Source of the DNA: JAMZMI01 sp963848175 | GTDB lineage: Bacteria > Bacteroidota > Bacteroidia > Cytophagales > Cyclobacteriaceae | Direction: 5' to 3' | Length of the DNA stretch: 64,000 nt | Assembly: GCA_963848175.1 (NCBI GenBank) | Contig: CAWKCO010000003.1 | Span: 782,371-846,370, forward strand | Shown: one piece after another, positions 34,531-43,024 of the stretch | Layout: each line of letters starts with the position of its first letter | Numbering within the stretch: position 1 is the first letter of the stretch | Notes under the pieces: model-generated | Told to the model about the DNA's origin: nothing | Database searches by the model: none | Seen by the model: only the letters and a program-made list of their open reading frames with translations | Translations under genes and position numbers: made by a program

Positions 34531-35922
34531 ATGATGAAATCAATAATCATATATACAATAACGTGGGGGGTAGCCGTCAGTGCTTGGGCACAAACACCAC
34601 TTTCGCTTAGCGATGCAATACAACTTGGACTGCAACGCAATTACGATATACAAATAGAGCAAGCCAATGTGTACATTGCAGAGAATAACAATACTTGGGG
34701 GCAAGCGGGCAGATGGCCTACAATTAACCTGAATCTAGATCAAAACAACAGCATAACGGATAATGTGAAGGTGGCAAGTCCCTTTGCCTTGAAGGGAGAA
34801 ATATATGCGCATAGTCTTACACCTTCTGTAAACGTTAACTGGATACTTTTTGATGGATTCAGGATTTCGATGAACAAGAGGCGACTAGAGCAGCTACAAG
34901 CTGAGTCTCGCGGCAATGCATCCATTGTGATAGCTAATACTATTCAGTCAATCATTTTGGGATATTACCTTGCTGTCTTGGAGACACAACGGCTAGGAGA
35001 GTTTAGAAAGCAACTTACCTTGTCAAAGGATAAATACACCTATTTAGAAACTAAATCGGATTTAGGAATCGCTGTTACTTCTGAATTGCTTTTGGAGGAG
35101 GGCAATTACCTGACAGATTCTGTGAATGTGATCAATCAAAATTTAGCTTATCGAAATGCTGTGAGAAACCTCAATGTGCTTCTAGCAGAACCAAATGCCG
35201 ATATGGAGTATGTGTTGAAAGACAGTCTCATTTATGACAGGTCTAATTATGCTTTCGTAGATCTCAAAAATAAAATGTTGAGTGAAAACGTCGATTTGCG
35301 CAAGCAGTATTTGTCTCAAAGCATCATGAATACCAATAGTGATATTGCCCGAGCAGATAGGTACCCGTCTCTCGCGTTGAATGCTGGAGCATCGCGCAAT
35401 ATGGGTAGAAACAATTTGAGTCGAACGAGCCTAGGAGCAGCACAACAAGACTCTCTAGCTCAAAACCCAAATGCAAATTTTCAGCCTGACTTTCTTAATC
35501 CTTTGAGCTCAACTACAAATAATTACTTCGCAAACTTTACACTTTCTTTTACCCTTTTTAATGGGGGTAAAATCAATCGCGCAATTCAGAATGCGGAGGT
35601 GCAAGAAGATATTGCCAGTATGAGAGTGGATCAGCTGGAACTTTCACTTGAGAGAAACCTTAGGGCAGCTTTTGATCGCTATCAGATCAGAAACCAACTC
35701 TACGCCATCAACAAGAGACGCGTAGAAGCGGCTCAAATCAATCTCGATATCTCCAAAGAGAAATACCAAAACGGAAGCATCAACTCCTTTGACTATCGCA
35801 TCGTGCAGAACAACTATTTGGCGGCTGCCACACAGGAGCTACAGGCGCTATACAATATGATAGACTCTAAAGTGGAGCTGATGCGGCTGACGGGTGGTTT
35901 GGTGGAGACTTATAATCAATAA
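34531..35922 (+). CDS. TolC-family outer-membrane efflux protein
   Basis: The start is ATG 34531, 11 bp after the pump stop, giving a signal peptide (I-T-W-G-V-A-V-S-A-W-A-Q). Longer upstream reading overlaps the pump gene and is unlikely. Two OEP-type halves with long helices are visible, each beginning with an L-x-L-x-x-A-I-x-x-G-L-x-x-N or similar pattern, and F-D-G-F and F-N-G-G sit at barrel junctions. It is the exit channel of the RND system. The last 7 bases overlap the convergent dacB-type gene. Confidence 0.92.
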   Translation: MMKSIIIYTITWGVAVSAWAQTPLSLSDAIQLGLQRNYDIQIEQANVYIAENNNTWGQAGRWPTINLNLDQNNSITDNVKVASPFALKGEIYAHSLTPSVNVNWILFDGFRISMNKRRLEQLQAESRGNASIVIANTIQSIILGYYLAVLETQRLGEFRKQLTLSKDKYTYLETKSDLGIAVTSELLLEEGNYLTDSVNVINQNLAYRNAVRNLNVLLAEPNADMEYVLKDSLIYDRSNYAFVDLKNKMLSENVDLRKQYLSQSIMNTNSDIARADRYPSLALNAGASRNMGRNNLSRTSLGAAQQDSLAQNPNANFQPDFLNPLSSTTNNYFANFTLSFTLFNGGKINRAIQNAEVQEDIASMRVDQLELSLERNLRAAFDRYQIRNQLYAINKRRVEAAQINLDISKEKYQNGSINSFDYRIVQNNYLAAATQELQALYNMIDSKVELMRLTGGLVETYNQ

Positions 35923-37238
35923 GCATCCCTGATCATTTCCAAAAGCTTTTCCATATCTTCTTTGACTGCTCTGGAGGAATTTTGGTAGTGATTGTTCATC
36001 AGACTGAAGATTAAAATTTTTCCTGATTTTGTTTGCAAATAGCCGCTTAAGGTGTGGTTGTTGCTGAGCGTTCCAGTCTTTGCGAATACATAAGGTTCAG
36101 GGTTGCCTCTGTACCAAGATTTTATTGTTCCGCTTTCCCCACCATTTGGGAATTCTTGTTTGATCCAGTCAAAATCTTTACGCTCATAAATGTGCTCTAG
36201 GATTTTTACAAAAGATCGAGGAGTCACCAAATTGTATCTGGATAGTCCTGATCCATCCACCCAGCGCATTGGGTCAGGCAAGAATACAGACCATTTTTCT
36301 TCTAGCATTTCCTGATAATCGTGAATATTGGAATAACCGGCCATGGTCGCAGATTGTATTAAAAGGTGTTCTGCAAGGAAGTTGTCGCTAGGCAGAAGCA
36401 TATTTCTAATGGCAAAGTCGGTGGATTGACTGAATAATGTATCTGTTGGGTTAGGAATACTGTCGGTAAGCTGCACCATTACTCCTAGAGTGTCCGAAAG
36501 AAGTTGGGCTATCAATTCATTGTCAAAGGCAAAGGGAATCTCACGAGCAAATTCTGAAGTGTCATTTTTTAGCTTGGCATGGAAAATATTCGCACGCTCT
36601 GTCCGCTCAATCCAGCCATGGTTCTCCTCGTGTATCGAAATGGCGGTGAAATTTTGAAAAAACTTAGGAACGATCTGAACGTCATTTTGTAATGAATCCC
36701 TAAAGATGCGAACCACATTTCCATACAATGGAAACCAAGATCGTTCTGTCATGTAGCTTGCGTCATAGTCACTCCACGACCAGCCAGAGCCATATCTAGG
36801 CAGTTTAGTTTCAGGATATTTTAAGAAAACATTCTTTTTGCACAGGTAGTCAAAGGCAGGTTGCTCTTGAAATGGAGGATATAAGAACGTAGGGTCGGCC
36901 AGAGGTAATATGAATGTACTGTCTCCCTTTTCACTGTAGGTGAAAGCAGCGATACTGTCCCCCAAACTTTCCAAACAAGCCAAAGCAGTAAGGATTTTGA
37001 TATTTGAAGCTGGGGTAAAAGCCAAATGATCATTGTGGTGACATATGTATTGTTTAGTTTCAGGGTCGTAAAGAGAGAAGCCAGTAAATTGTTGATTGAA
37101 AATCTCTGATTTGTTGATTTCTTTATTGATATCTTTATTGCTAATTGCATATTTTAGAGACTGGCAGGAGGAAAAAAAGGCCAAAATCATGAGTATTAAT
37201 ACGTATTTTATGCTAGGTACTTTTTTAGAAAGCTTCAT
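35916..37238 (-). CDS. dacB: D-alanyl-D-alanine carboxypeptidase/endopeptidase (peptidase S13, DacB-like) lipoprotein
   Basis: I place the start at ATG 37238, which gives a lipoprotein signal (I-L-A-F-F-S-S-C). The serine-type penicillin-binding motifs are S-N-I-K (SXXK, after F-T-P-A), S-D-N (SXN) and K-T-G. The C-terminal S-L-M-N-N-H-Y segment is typical of the family. It trims or cleaves peptidoglycan cross-links in the periplasm. The 440-aa length is normal for S13. It is convergent with the efflux operon and divergent from the antiporter gene. Confidence 0.9.
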   Translation of the reverse strand: MKLSKKVPSIKYVLILMILAFFSSCQSLKYAISNKDINKEINKSEIFNQQFTGFSLYDPETKQYICHHNDHLAFTPASNIKILTALACLESLGDSIAAFTYSEKGDSTFILPLADPTFLYPPFQEQPAFDYLCKKNVFLKYPETKLPRYGSGWSWSDYDASYMTERSWFPLYGNVVRIFRDSLQNDVQIVPKFFQNFTAISIHEENHGWIERTERANIFHAKLKNDTSEFAREIPFAFDNELIAQLLSDTLGVMVQLTDSIPNPTDTLFSQSTDFAIRNMLLPSDNFLAEHLLIQSATMAGYSNIHDYQEMLEEKWSVFLPDPMRWVDGSGLSRYNLVTPRSFVKILEHIYERKDFDWIKQEFPNGGESGTIKSWYRGNPEPYVFAKTGTLSNNHTLSGYLQTKSGKILIFSLMNNHYQNSSRAVKEDMEKLLEMIRDAY

Positions 37239-37383
37239 TTTTAAGAAATAAAGTGGTGTTGAAAGAGATTTTGTCTTTGAGAAGTGTTTTTGCCAACGTG
37301 CTAGTGATAATATTGGATTATTTTTGTCAGAAGTTATCAAGCCCTAAAAATAGGGAATTTCAAACGCATCATATTATTCGAAA

Positions 37384-38673
37384 ATGAGTATTCTGGATTT
37401 AATTACACTGCTGATTTTTCTTGCCGCAGCTTTTACCCTTATCAATATTACTGTGTTGAAGTTGCCATCCACCATTGGCTTGATGGCTATAGCACTGATG
37501 ATGTCAGTGGCTATTTTGGGATTAGGCTATTTTATTCCCGCAATGACAGAGGCTGCTGAGCATGTGGTGAGCGAGTTTGAATTCAAGGAAATGCTTTTGG
37601 ATGTGATGCTGAATTTTCTCCTTTTCGCGGGGGCACTTTCTGTAAACTTAAAAGCTCTTTTAGATGAAAAATGGCCAGTGCTCATTTTGGCTACTTTTGG
37701 AACCTTGTTATCTACATTTATTGTCGGAGGACTGGTTTATGTGATTTTCCCACTGCTTGGAGTGCAAATAGACTTTATTTATTGTTTGCTGTTCGGAGCG
37801 TTGATTTCACCTACAGATCCTATTGCGGTTTTGGCTTTGCTTAAAGAGTACCCTATTTCAAAAAGGCTGGAGATCAAAATTGCCGGGGAATCCCTTTTTA
37901 ATGATGGAGTAGGGGTAGTGGTGTTTCTGACCATATTGAATATTGCACAAGCTCAATTTGGTGGCGCAGACGCTGTGCATGGCGCTCACGGAGCAGGAGA
38001 CATTACACCTTTGAGCGTGAGTTTGCTGTTTGGACAGGAAGTTATCGGAGGACTTGCAATGGGTGCGGTGTTTGGGTATGCAGGCTTTAAGTTGCTTAAT
38101 TTTATTGATAATGATCATGTGGAGCTTGAAGTGTTGGTGACGCTTACATTGGTAATGATGGGAGGACGCATCGCGGAATTATTGCACCTGTCAGGACCAT
38201 TGGCAATGGTGATTATGGGGCTTTTTATTGGGAATGAAGGGCGTGATGAAAAATTGGCCAATGCTACGGGTGTCTATGTTTTTAAGTTTTGGCATTTGCT
38301 TGACGAAGCGTTGAATGCGATATTGTTCATTCTTGTGGGATTGGAAATGATCGTTATTGCAAAATCTTTTGTGATTGGAAGCATAGCAATAGGTGCTATA
38401 GGAGTGCTTATAGTTTTATCAGCTCGCTTTTTGGGAGTTGCCATTCCTATCAAGGCCATGTCTTTTTGGAATAAATTTGAACCTAAGACGATTGAGATAT
38501 TGACATGGGGCGGATTGCGAGGAGGTATTTCCATTGCATTGGCATTGTCATTGTCTGAGTTTAAGTGGATAGAGCCATATATCAAAGAAACAATTCTGCT
38601 CGTTACATATTGTTGCGTAGTATTTTCTATTTTAGTTCAAGGATTGACGATTGGGAAATTATTAAAAGATTAA
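37384..38673 (+). CDS. nhaP: Na+/H+ antiporter, CPA1/NhaP type
   Basis: The 429-aa integral membrane protein has about 12 helices. The core motif S-P-T-D-P-I-A-V-L-A-L-L and the following G-E-S-L-F-N-D-G-V-G-V-V are the cation-binding signatures of CPA1 antiporters (D of N-D and of T-D-P). W-G-G-L-R-G-G-I-S-I-A-L marks a late helix. A histidine-containing loop (H-G-A-H-G-A-G-D) near residue 200 may be regulatory. A paralogue lies at 62722. The GOLPH3-like gene follows after ~35 bp. Confidence 0.92.
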   Translation: MSILDLITLLIFLAAAFTLINITVLKLPSTIGLMAIALMMSVAILGLGYFIPAMTEAAEHVVSEFEFKEMLLDVMLNFLLFAGALSVNLKALLDEKWPVLILATFGTLLSTFIVGGLVYVIFPLLGVQIDFIYCLLFGALISPTDPIAVLALLKEYPISKRLEIKIAGESLFNDGVGVVVFLTILNIAQAQFGGADAVHGAHGAGDITPLSVSLLFGQEVIGGLAMGAVFGYAGFKLLNFIDNDHVELEVLVTLTLVMMGGRIAELLHLSGPLAMVIMGLFIGNEGRDEKLANATGVYVFKFWHLLDEALNAILFILVGLEMIVIAKSFVIGSIAIGAIGVLIVLSARFLGVAIPIKAMSFWNKFEPKTIEILTWGGLRGGISIALALSLSEFKWIEPYIKETILLVTYCCVVFSILVQGLTIGKLLKD

Positions 38674-38708
38674 ATTTGCCAAAATCAAGAATTCATTTAA
38701 GCCTTATT

Positions 38709-39335
38709 ATGAAACTAACAATAGCTGAAGGATTATATTTAATCGCCTTGGATGATGAAGAAGGAAGATTATTGTCGGCTGCTGAGAAAGGAATCAAGCC
38801 AGGAGTACTTAGTGCAGCTGTATTGGAACTTTACTTACTTAAGAAAATCTCTTTTGATGGAGATAAAATTATTGTAGAAGATACTTCTGGTGCTGGAAGT
38901 ATTGTCTTAGATCAAGTTTTACGCAAGCTTAAGTCTGGAAATAATTTAGTAGATCAACTTGATGAACTTGTTCATCAGTTTCCGACAATCTTGGAAGACC
39001 TTACCGAGTTGCTCATGCACAGAGGTATACTTAAAAAAGAATCGACTAAACTTCTATGGATTCCTCTCTCTGAGCGAATGGATAATGCGAACTACGCTTA
39101 TGAGCAAGAGATTAGAAATTCACTACAAACAATAGTATTCAAGAATGCGAAACCAACGCCTTCTTTTGTTGTGTTAATGTCCTTGATACACGATTGTGAT
39201 ATCCTTGATGAGGTATTTCAAGATAAAGACGAATTGATCGACGCAGTGAAGGTGGCCAAGGATATTGTGAACTCTCCTGTTATAGATGCTAATCTATCAA
39301 ATGTATTGAAGCAATTGAGGAAGTATTTTGCCTAA
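38709..39335 (+). CDS. GOLPH3/GPP34-family protein
   Basis: ATG 38709 gives 208 aa; upstream codons in frame overlap the antiporter. The pattern M-K-L-T-I-A-E-G-L-Y-L-I-A-L-D-D-E-E-G and L-S-A-A-V-L-E-L-Y-L matches GPP34, a phosphoinositide-binding eukaryotic fold that also occurs in some bacteria. Later helical segments (L-Q-T-I-V-F, F-V-V-L-M-S-L) complete the domain. A role in membrane-lipid binding is inferred from the fold only. It is likely co-transcribed with the antiporter. Confidence 0.8.
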   Translation: MKLTIAEGLYLIALDDEEGRLLSAAEKGIKPGVLSAAVLELYLLKKISFDGDKIIVEDTSGAGSIVLDQVLRKLKSGNNLVDQLDELVHQFPTILEDLTELLMHRGILKKESTKLLWIPLSERMDNANYAYEQEIRNSLQTIVFKNAKPTPSFVVLMSLIHDCDILDEVFQDKDELIDAVKVAKDIVNSPVIDANLSNVLKQLRKYFA

Positions 39336-39357
39336 GGCAAAATTGGAAATATTTGAA

Positions 39358-39403
39358 TGCGATAATAAACACTTTTGATTACTCAAAAGTGTTTATTATC
39401 GCA
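39358..39403. terminator. Perfect 21-bp inverted repeat between convergent genes, probable bidirectional terminator
   Basis: TGCGATAATAAACACTTTTGA (39358-39378) is exactly complementary to 39383-39403 with loop TTAC. The right arm encodes the last residues of the minus-strand lipoprotein. The stem is A/T-rich and lacks a clean T-run on either side, so termination is probable rather than certain. Confidence 0.6.
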
Positions 39404-39843
39404 TCTTCACTTTTAAGATCTTTTCTTTCCAATTTCTCTAATTCCACCTCCTCTGTACCTAAGTATTTGGCGAATAGCAATTTCGTATTGGCTTCTACTT
39501 CTGCGAGTGGTGTTTTGCTCACTTTTGCGAGTATTTGATTTTGCACATCGGCAACTGTGCGCATGTAGGCAATAATACTGTCTTGTTTCTCCATTAGCTT
39601 ATTGCCTCTGAAGGCCATGAAGCCAAAACCTTCGTGGGGGTTATTGTTGTCCTTTTCCAAGATCAAGTATTCAATTCCATCTACATTGATCATGTCAAAA
39701 TGGTAGTCTCCGCTTTCATGAATTTCTCTTGGTCTAAACGCCATTCCCTCATTCAAATCGTGGTTTTCACAACTAAATAGTAAGCCACTAATAAATAAAG
39801 CTGAGAATAAGAGAAAACCTGTGGTAGTCTGTCTTGAATACAT
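39379..39843 (-). CDS. Hypothetical lipoprotein
   Basis: The 154-aa product has a lipobox-type signal (I-S-G-L-L-F-S-C-E) at its N-terminus. The centre contains a beta-rich segment (Y-H-F-D-M-I-N-V-D-G-I-E-Y-L-I-L-E-K) and a helical C-terminus with charged runs. I do not recognise the family. It starts 1 bp after the K+ channel gene on the same strand, so the two are translationally close and may work together in the envelope. Confidence 0.7.
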   Translation of the reverse strand: MYSRQTTTGFLLFSALFISGLLFSCENHDLNEGMAFRPREIHESGDYHFDMINVDGIEYLILEKDNNNPHEGFGFMAFRGNKLMEKQDSIIAYMRTVADVQNQILAKVSKTPLAEVEANTKLLFAKYLGTEEVELEKLERKDLKSEDAIINTFE

Positions 39844-39844
39844 A

Positions 39845-40939
39845 TTATTTCTTTTTATCTGAGATATACCCTTCGTCTACACCAAAAATCTTACGAATGA
39901 TTTTGAATGATTTTCCATTTAGAATGATGATTAAATAATCTCCTGGTGTGATATTAAGGTCTCCCAATGGGTTTTTCAGGAGTCGCTTGTTGCCGAATTT
40001 GTCACGCTTTGTGATGCCGATAAGTACAGCATTAAAGCGCTTTTTCAATTCAAAAAATGCATCTTGATATGGTTTCCCTACGAATGGGTTGGAATTCGTA
40101 ACTAGAAACTGTTTTACGTCATAATCGGTCTCACTTTTAGCAAACGACATGATAGATTCGCTGTATGATGCCACATCTGGCTCAAACATGTATGAAGCTA
40201 AGAGTTTCGATGAAATCTCGTGCTTGGAAATGGTATTGGTAACTCCCGCACTTAGGAAGGTATTTTTCAGATCACCATTGTCTAGCGTGACTACATAATC
40301 TAGATTTGGAAAGCTTTTTTTAAGGTTCAAGATGTAAACCAGCTTTTCGGTATCATTATCTAGGTTTACAAAAACATTGGAAGACCGTTCGATATTCGAT
40401 TTCTTTAGTAACTCCATGTTATTAAAGTCTGTGTAGAGGACATACACGCCTTTACCCCCCTCTTCTTCTTTAATGAATTCTACGTCACTTTTTTTATTTG
40501 TGACAATAGCGACCTTCTTTCCAACGCCCATTAGCTGGCTAAGGACAAGTTTCCCAAAATCATTCCATCCAATGATAACTGCGTGATCCTCCATAGTAGT
40601 ACCGTTGTAACCTAGTTTTTTGTTTTCTCTAATTTCAACCATGAGGGCAGATATTTGCCCAATTAATATTCCGAAAGTTCCTAAACTTATTAAGACAAAA
40701 ATAAGGGCTATATATCTTCCATACTCAGTGGCGGGCACCAAATCACCATAACCTACGGTGGTCATTGTAACTAGTGAATACCAAATGGCATCTCTATAGT
40801 TAGTAATTGAAGCTTGACTGCTCCCTTTCTCAAATTCAACAAGTAAGGTGATCAGGATGAAATAAATGAGCAACCCTAGACAGATGCCAATGGTCAGCCT
40901 AAAAGTTTTACTCTTTATGAATTGTTGGTACATATACAA
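39845..40939 (-). CDS. Potassium channel with RCK (TrkA-N/TrkA-C) domains
   Basis: The 364-aa product has a first membrane helix (residues ~15-33), a pore with the selectivity filter T-V-G-Y-G-D (61-66), and a second helix (L-I-F-V-L-I-S-L-G-T-F). A TrkA-N nucleotide-binding fold follows (H-A-V-I-I-G-W-N-D-F-G-K-L-V-L), then a TrkA-C domain ending near Y-L-I-I-I-L-N-G. The Rossmann motif is degenerate in the G positions. It mediates K+ flux gated by ligand binding. The gene is divergent from the GH15 gene and follows the osmotic theme of the region. Confidence 0.92.
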   Translation of the reverse strand: MYMYQQFIKSKTFRLTIGICLGLLIYFILITLLVEFEKGSSQASITNYRDAIWYSLVTMTTVGYGDLVPATEYGRYIALIFVLISLGTFGILIGQISALMVEIRENKKLGYNGTTMEDHAVIIGWNDFGKLVLSQLMGVGKKVAIVTNKKSDVEFIKEEEGGKGVYVLYTDFNNMELLKKSNIERSSNVFVNLDNDTEKLVYILNLKKSFPNLDYVVTLDNGDLKNTFLSAGVTNTISKHEISSKLLASYMFEPDVASYSESIMSFAKSETDYDVKQFLVTNSNPFVGKPYQDAFFELKKRFNAVLIGITKRDKFGNKRLLKNPLGDLNITPGDYLIIILNGKSFKIIRKIFGVDEGYISDKKK

Positions 40940-41229
40940 TTTGCAATGAATGCGCCAAATATAACAATAAGACTAGAATTGTGATTACTCATTTGACTTT
41001 ATGGTTGAAGTCAAAAACTTAATTCGAAAAAATCACCTCCAAAGAGCTTTAAATGAAAGGTTGCTGTTTTTTTATTTAAAAATAGGGCGACAAATTCGTA
41101 AAACCAGGTGGTCGATCGATCTAGTGATCTTTTGCATTTTATCCTCATTTTTATAATATATTTTCAATTTATACTTTAAATTGTTGTTAAATTCACAATT
41201 CAAGTAGACATAAACAATAAATACTTACT

Positions 41230-43008
41230 ATGAGACATACCTATGATTATGGAGTTATTGGCAATTGTGCCTTCACCGCACACATACATACCGACACTAA
41301 TGTGGCGTGGATGTGTTGGCCCAAATTTGATAGTAGTTTCATTTTCGGACGTCTTTTAGATGATGAAAAAGGAGGGGAGTTTTCTATTAAACCTATAGAA
41401 GACGAGCAAACATCTAGACAGTACTATATTGAAAATACCAACATTCTATGTACCGAAATAGAGACAGCAACAGGGAAATATCGTGTGACTGATTTCGCGC
41501 CAAGGTTTTATCAAACGGATCGCTATTATAAGCCTTTGATGCTTATCAGAAAGGTCGAGTGTTTGAGTGGAAGTCCAAGAGTGGTGGCTCGTTGTAAGCC
41601 TGTAGGCGATTATGGACAAACAGTACCAGAATCAAGTATGGGTAGTAATCATATCCGTTTCCTTGGTTTGGGGGCGCATGTTCGACTTACGACCAATATC
41701 CCTCTTAATTATGTTTTGAGTGAGGAGAGTTTTGTATTGAACGAAACGAAGTATCTGGTGCTTACTTATGGCCCGCCATTGGAGGCTGGCATAGAAGAGA
41801 CTGCTGAACTGTTTTTGAATAGAACCAAAACCTATTGGAGAAACTGGATTAAAACAGCAAGTGTTGTTAATTTTTATCAGCGTGAGGCGATTCGTTCTGC
41901 GTTAATTCTAAAAATTCATCAGTATGAAGATACAGGTGCTATTATAGCTGCAACTACGACCAGTTTACCTGAATCACCTGGAAGTACACGGAATTGGGAT
42001 TATAGATATTGCTGGATGCGTGATACGTTTTACACGTTGAATGCATTCAATCATATTGGTCACTTTGAGGAGTCAGAAAAATATTTTCACTACATATTGA
42101 ATACCACGGTAGAGGAAACTAATCGCTACCAGCCCTTGTACGGTATCACGGGTAAGAAAAATCTAGACGAGATAGAAATTCCATTGAAAGGATATATGGG
42201 CGAGCAGCCCGTGAGAATAGGTAATCAGGCGTATACTCACATACAAAATGATGTGTATGGCCAAGTGTTGATTTCTCTTCTGCCACTTTATGAGGATAAG
42301 CGGATCATTTTTACTGAGCGATTTGATTCTGCTGATTTGATTCACAAGACGCTTGACATGATTGACAAGACTTTTGATGAGACAGATGCAGGTTTGTGGG
42401 AGTTTAGAAACTTACGCCAGCATCATTGCTATACCTATCTTTTTCATTGGGCAGGAAGTAGCGCTGCGATGAAAATGGCCAAAGTGGTCAAGGATGATGA
42501 GATGTTCAAAAAGGCGGAGATATTAAAAGAGAGATCTGCTGCTATGATTGAGAAGTGTTACGTTCCTGAAAAGAAGGCCTATGCTCAAGCAGCCGGCGTA
42601 GATAGGATGGATGCAAGTACGCTTCAGCTTATCATGATGAATTATTTGGATGGTAATTCTCAAGAAGCCAAAGATCATCTTATTGGATTGGAGAAAGAGC
42701 TTTTTGCTCAGGATGGTTTGTTTTACAGATATAAGCACGTAGATGATTTTGGTGAGCCCGAAACGACATTTTTGATCTGTGCATTTTGGTATGTTGAAGC
42801 TCTAGCGTGTGTTGGAAGGATAGAGGAAGCCATCAAATATTTTGATAAGCTTGTGTCTTATTCAAATCATGTAGGCTTATTGAGTGAGGATGTGAAGGCT
42901 TCTGATGGAAGTATGTGGGGGAATTTTCCTCAGGCTTATAGCCATATTGGTTTACTGAATGCAGCCAATAGAATAGCTAGAAAATTGGATAAGCCAGACT
43001 TTTTATAA
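41230..43008 (+). CDS. Glycoside hydrolase family 15 protein (glucoamylase/trehalase-like)
   Basis: The 592-aa product starts with the GH15 hallmark Y-D-Y-G-V-I-G-N-C and C-W-P-K-F-D-S. A catalytic-region motif R-N-W-D-Y-R-Y-C-W-M-R-D sits around residue 255, and later segments have the alpha/alpha-barrel pattern. No signal peptide is seen, so it is cytoplasmic. GH15 includes glucoamylases, glucodextranases and trehalases; trehalose turnover is favoured by the convergent trehalose-6-phosphate synthase gene, but the substrate is not proven. The 3' end forms half of a hairpin. Confidence 0.9.
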   Translation: MRHTYDYGVIGNCAFTAHIHTDTNVAWMCWPKFDSSFIFGRLLDDEKGGEFSIKPIEDEQTSRQYYIENTNILCTEIETATGKYRVTDFAPRFYQTDRYYKPLMLIRKVECLSGSPRVVARCKPVGDYGQTVPESSMGSNHIRFLGLGAHVRLTTNIPLNYVLSEESFVLNETKYLVLTYGPPLEAGIEETAELFLNRTKTYWRNWIKTASVVNFYQREAIRSALILKIHQYEDTGAIIAATTTSLPESPGSTRNWDYRYCWMRDTFYTLNAFNHIGHFEESEKYFHYILNTTVEETNRYQPLYGITGKKNLDEIEIPLKGYMGEQPVRIGNQAYTHIQNDVYGQVLISLLPLYEDKRIIFTERFDSADLIHKTLDMIDKTFDETDAGLWEFRNLRQHHCYTYLFHWAGSSAAMKMAKVVKDDEMFKKAEILKERSAAMIEKCYVPEKKAYAQAAGVDRMDASTLQLIMMNYLDGNSQEAKDHLIGLEKELFAQDGLFYRYKHVDDFGEPETTFLICAFWYVEALACVGRIEEAIKYFDKLVSYSNHVGLLSEDVKASDGSMWGNFPQAYSHIGLLNAANRIARKLDKPDFL

Positions 43009-43016
43009 GTCTGGCT
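42992..43016. terminator. Hairpin overlapping the end of the GH15 gene, between convergent genes
   Basis: AGCCAGACTT (42992-43001) pairs exactly with AAGTCTGGCT (43007-43016), loop TTTAT. The GH15 stop codon lies in the loop and right arm. It is 9 bp from the end of the trehalose synthase gene. The T-rich sequence after it is interrupted, so this is a probable bidirectional terminator. Confidence 0.62.
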
Positions 43017-43024
43017 CACCGCTT

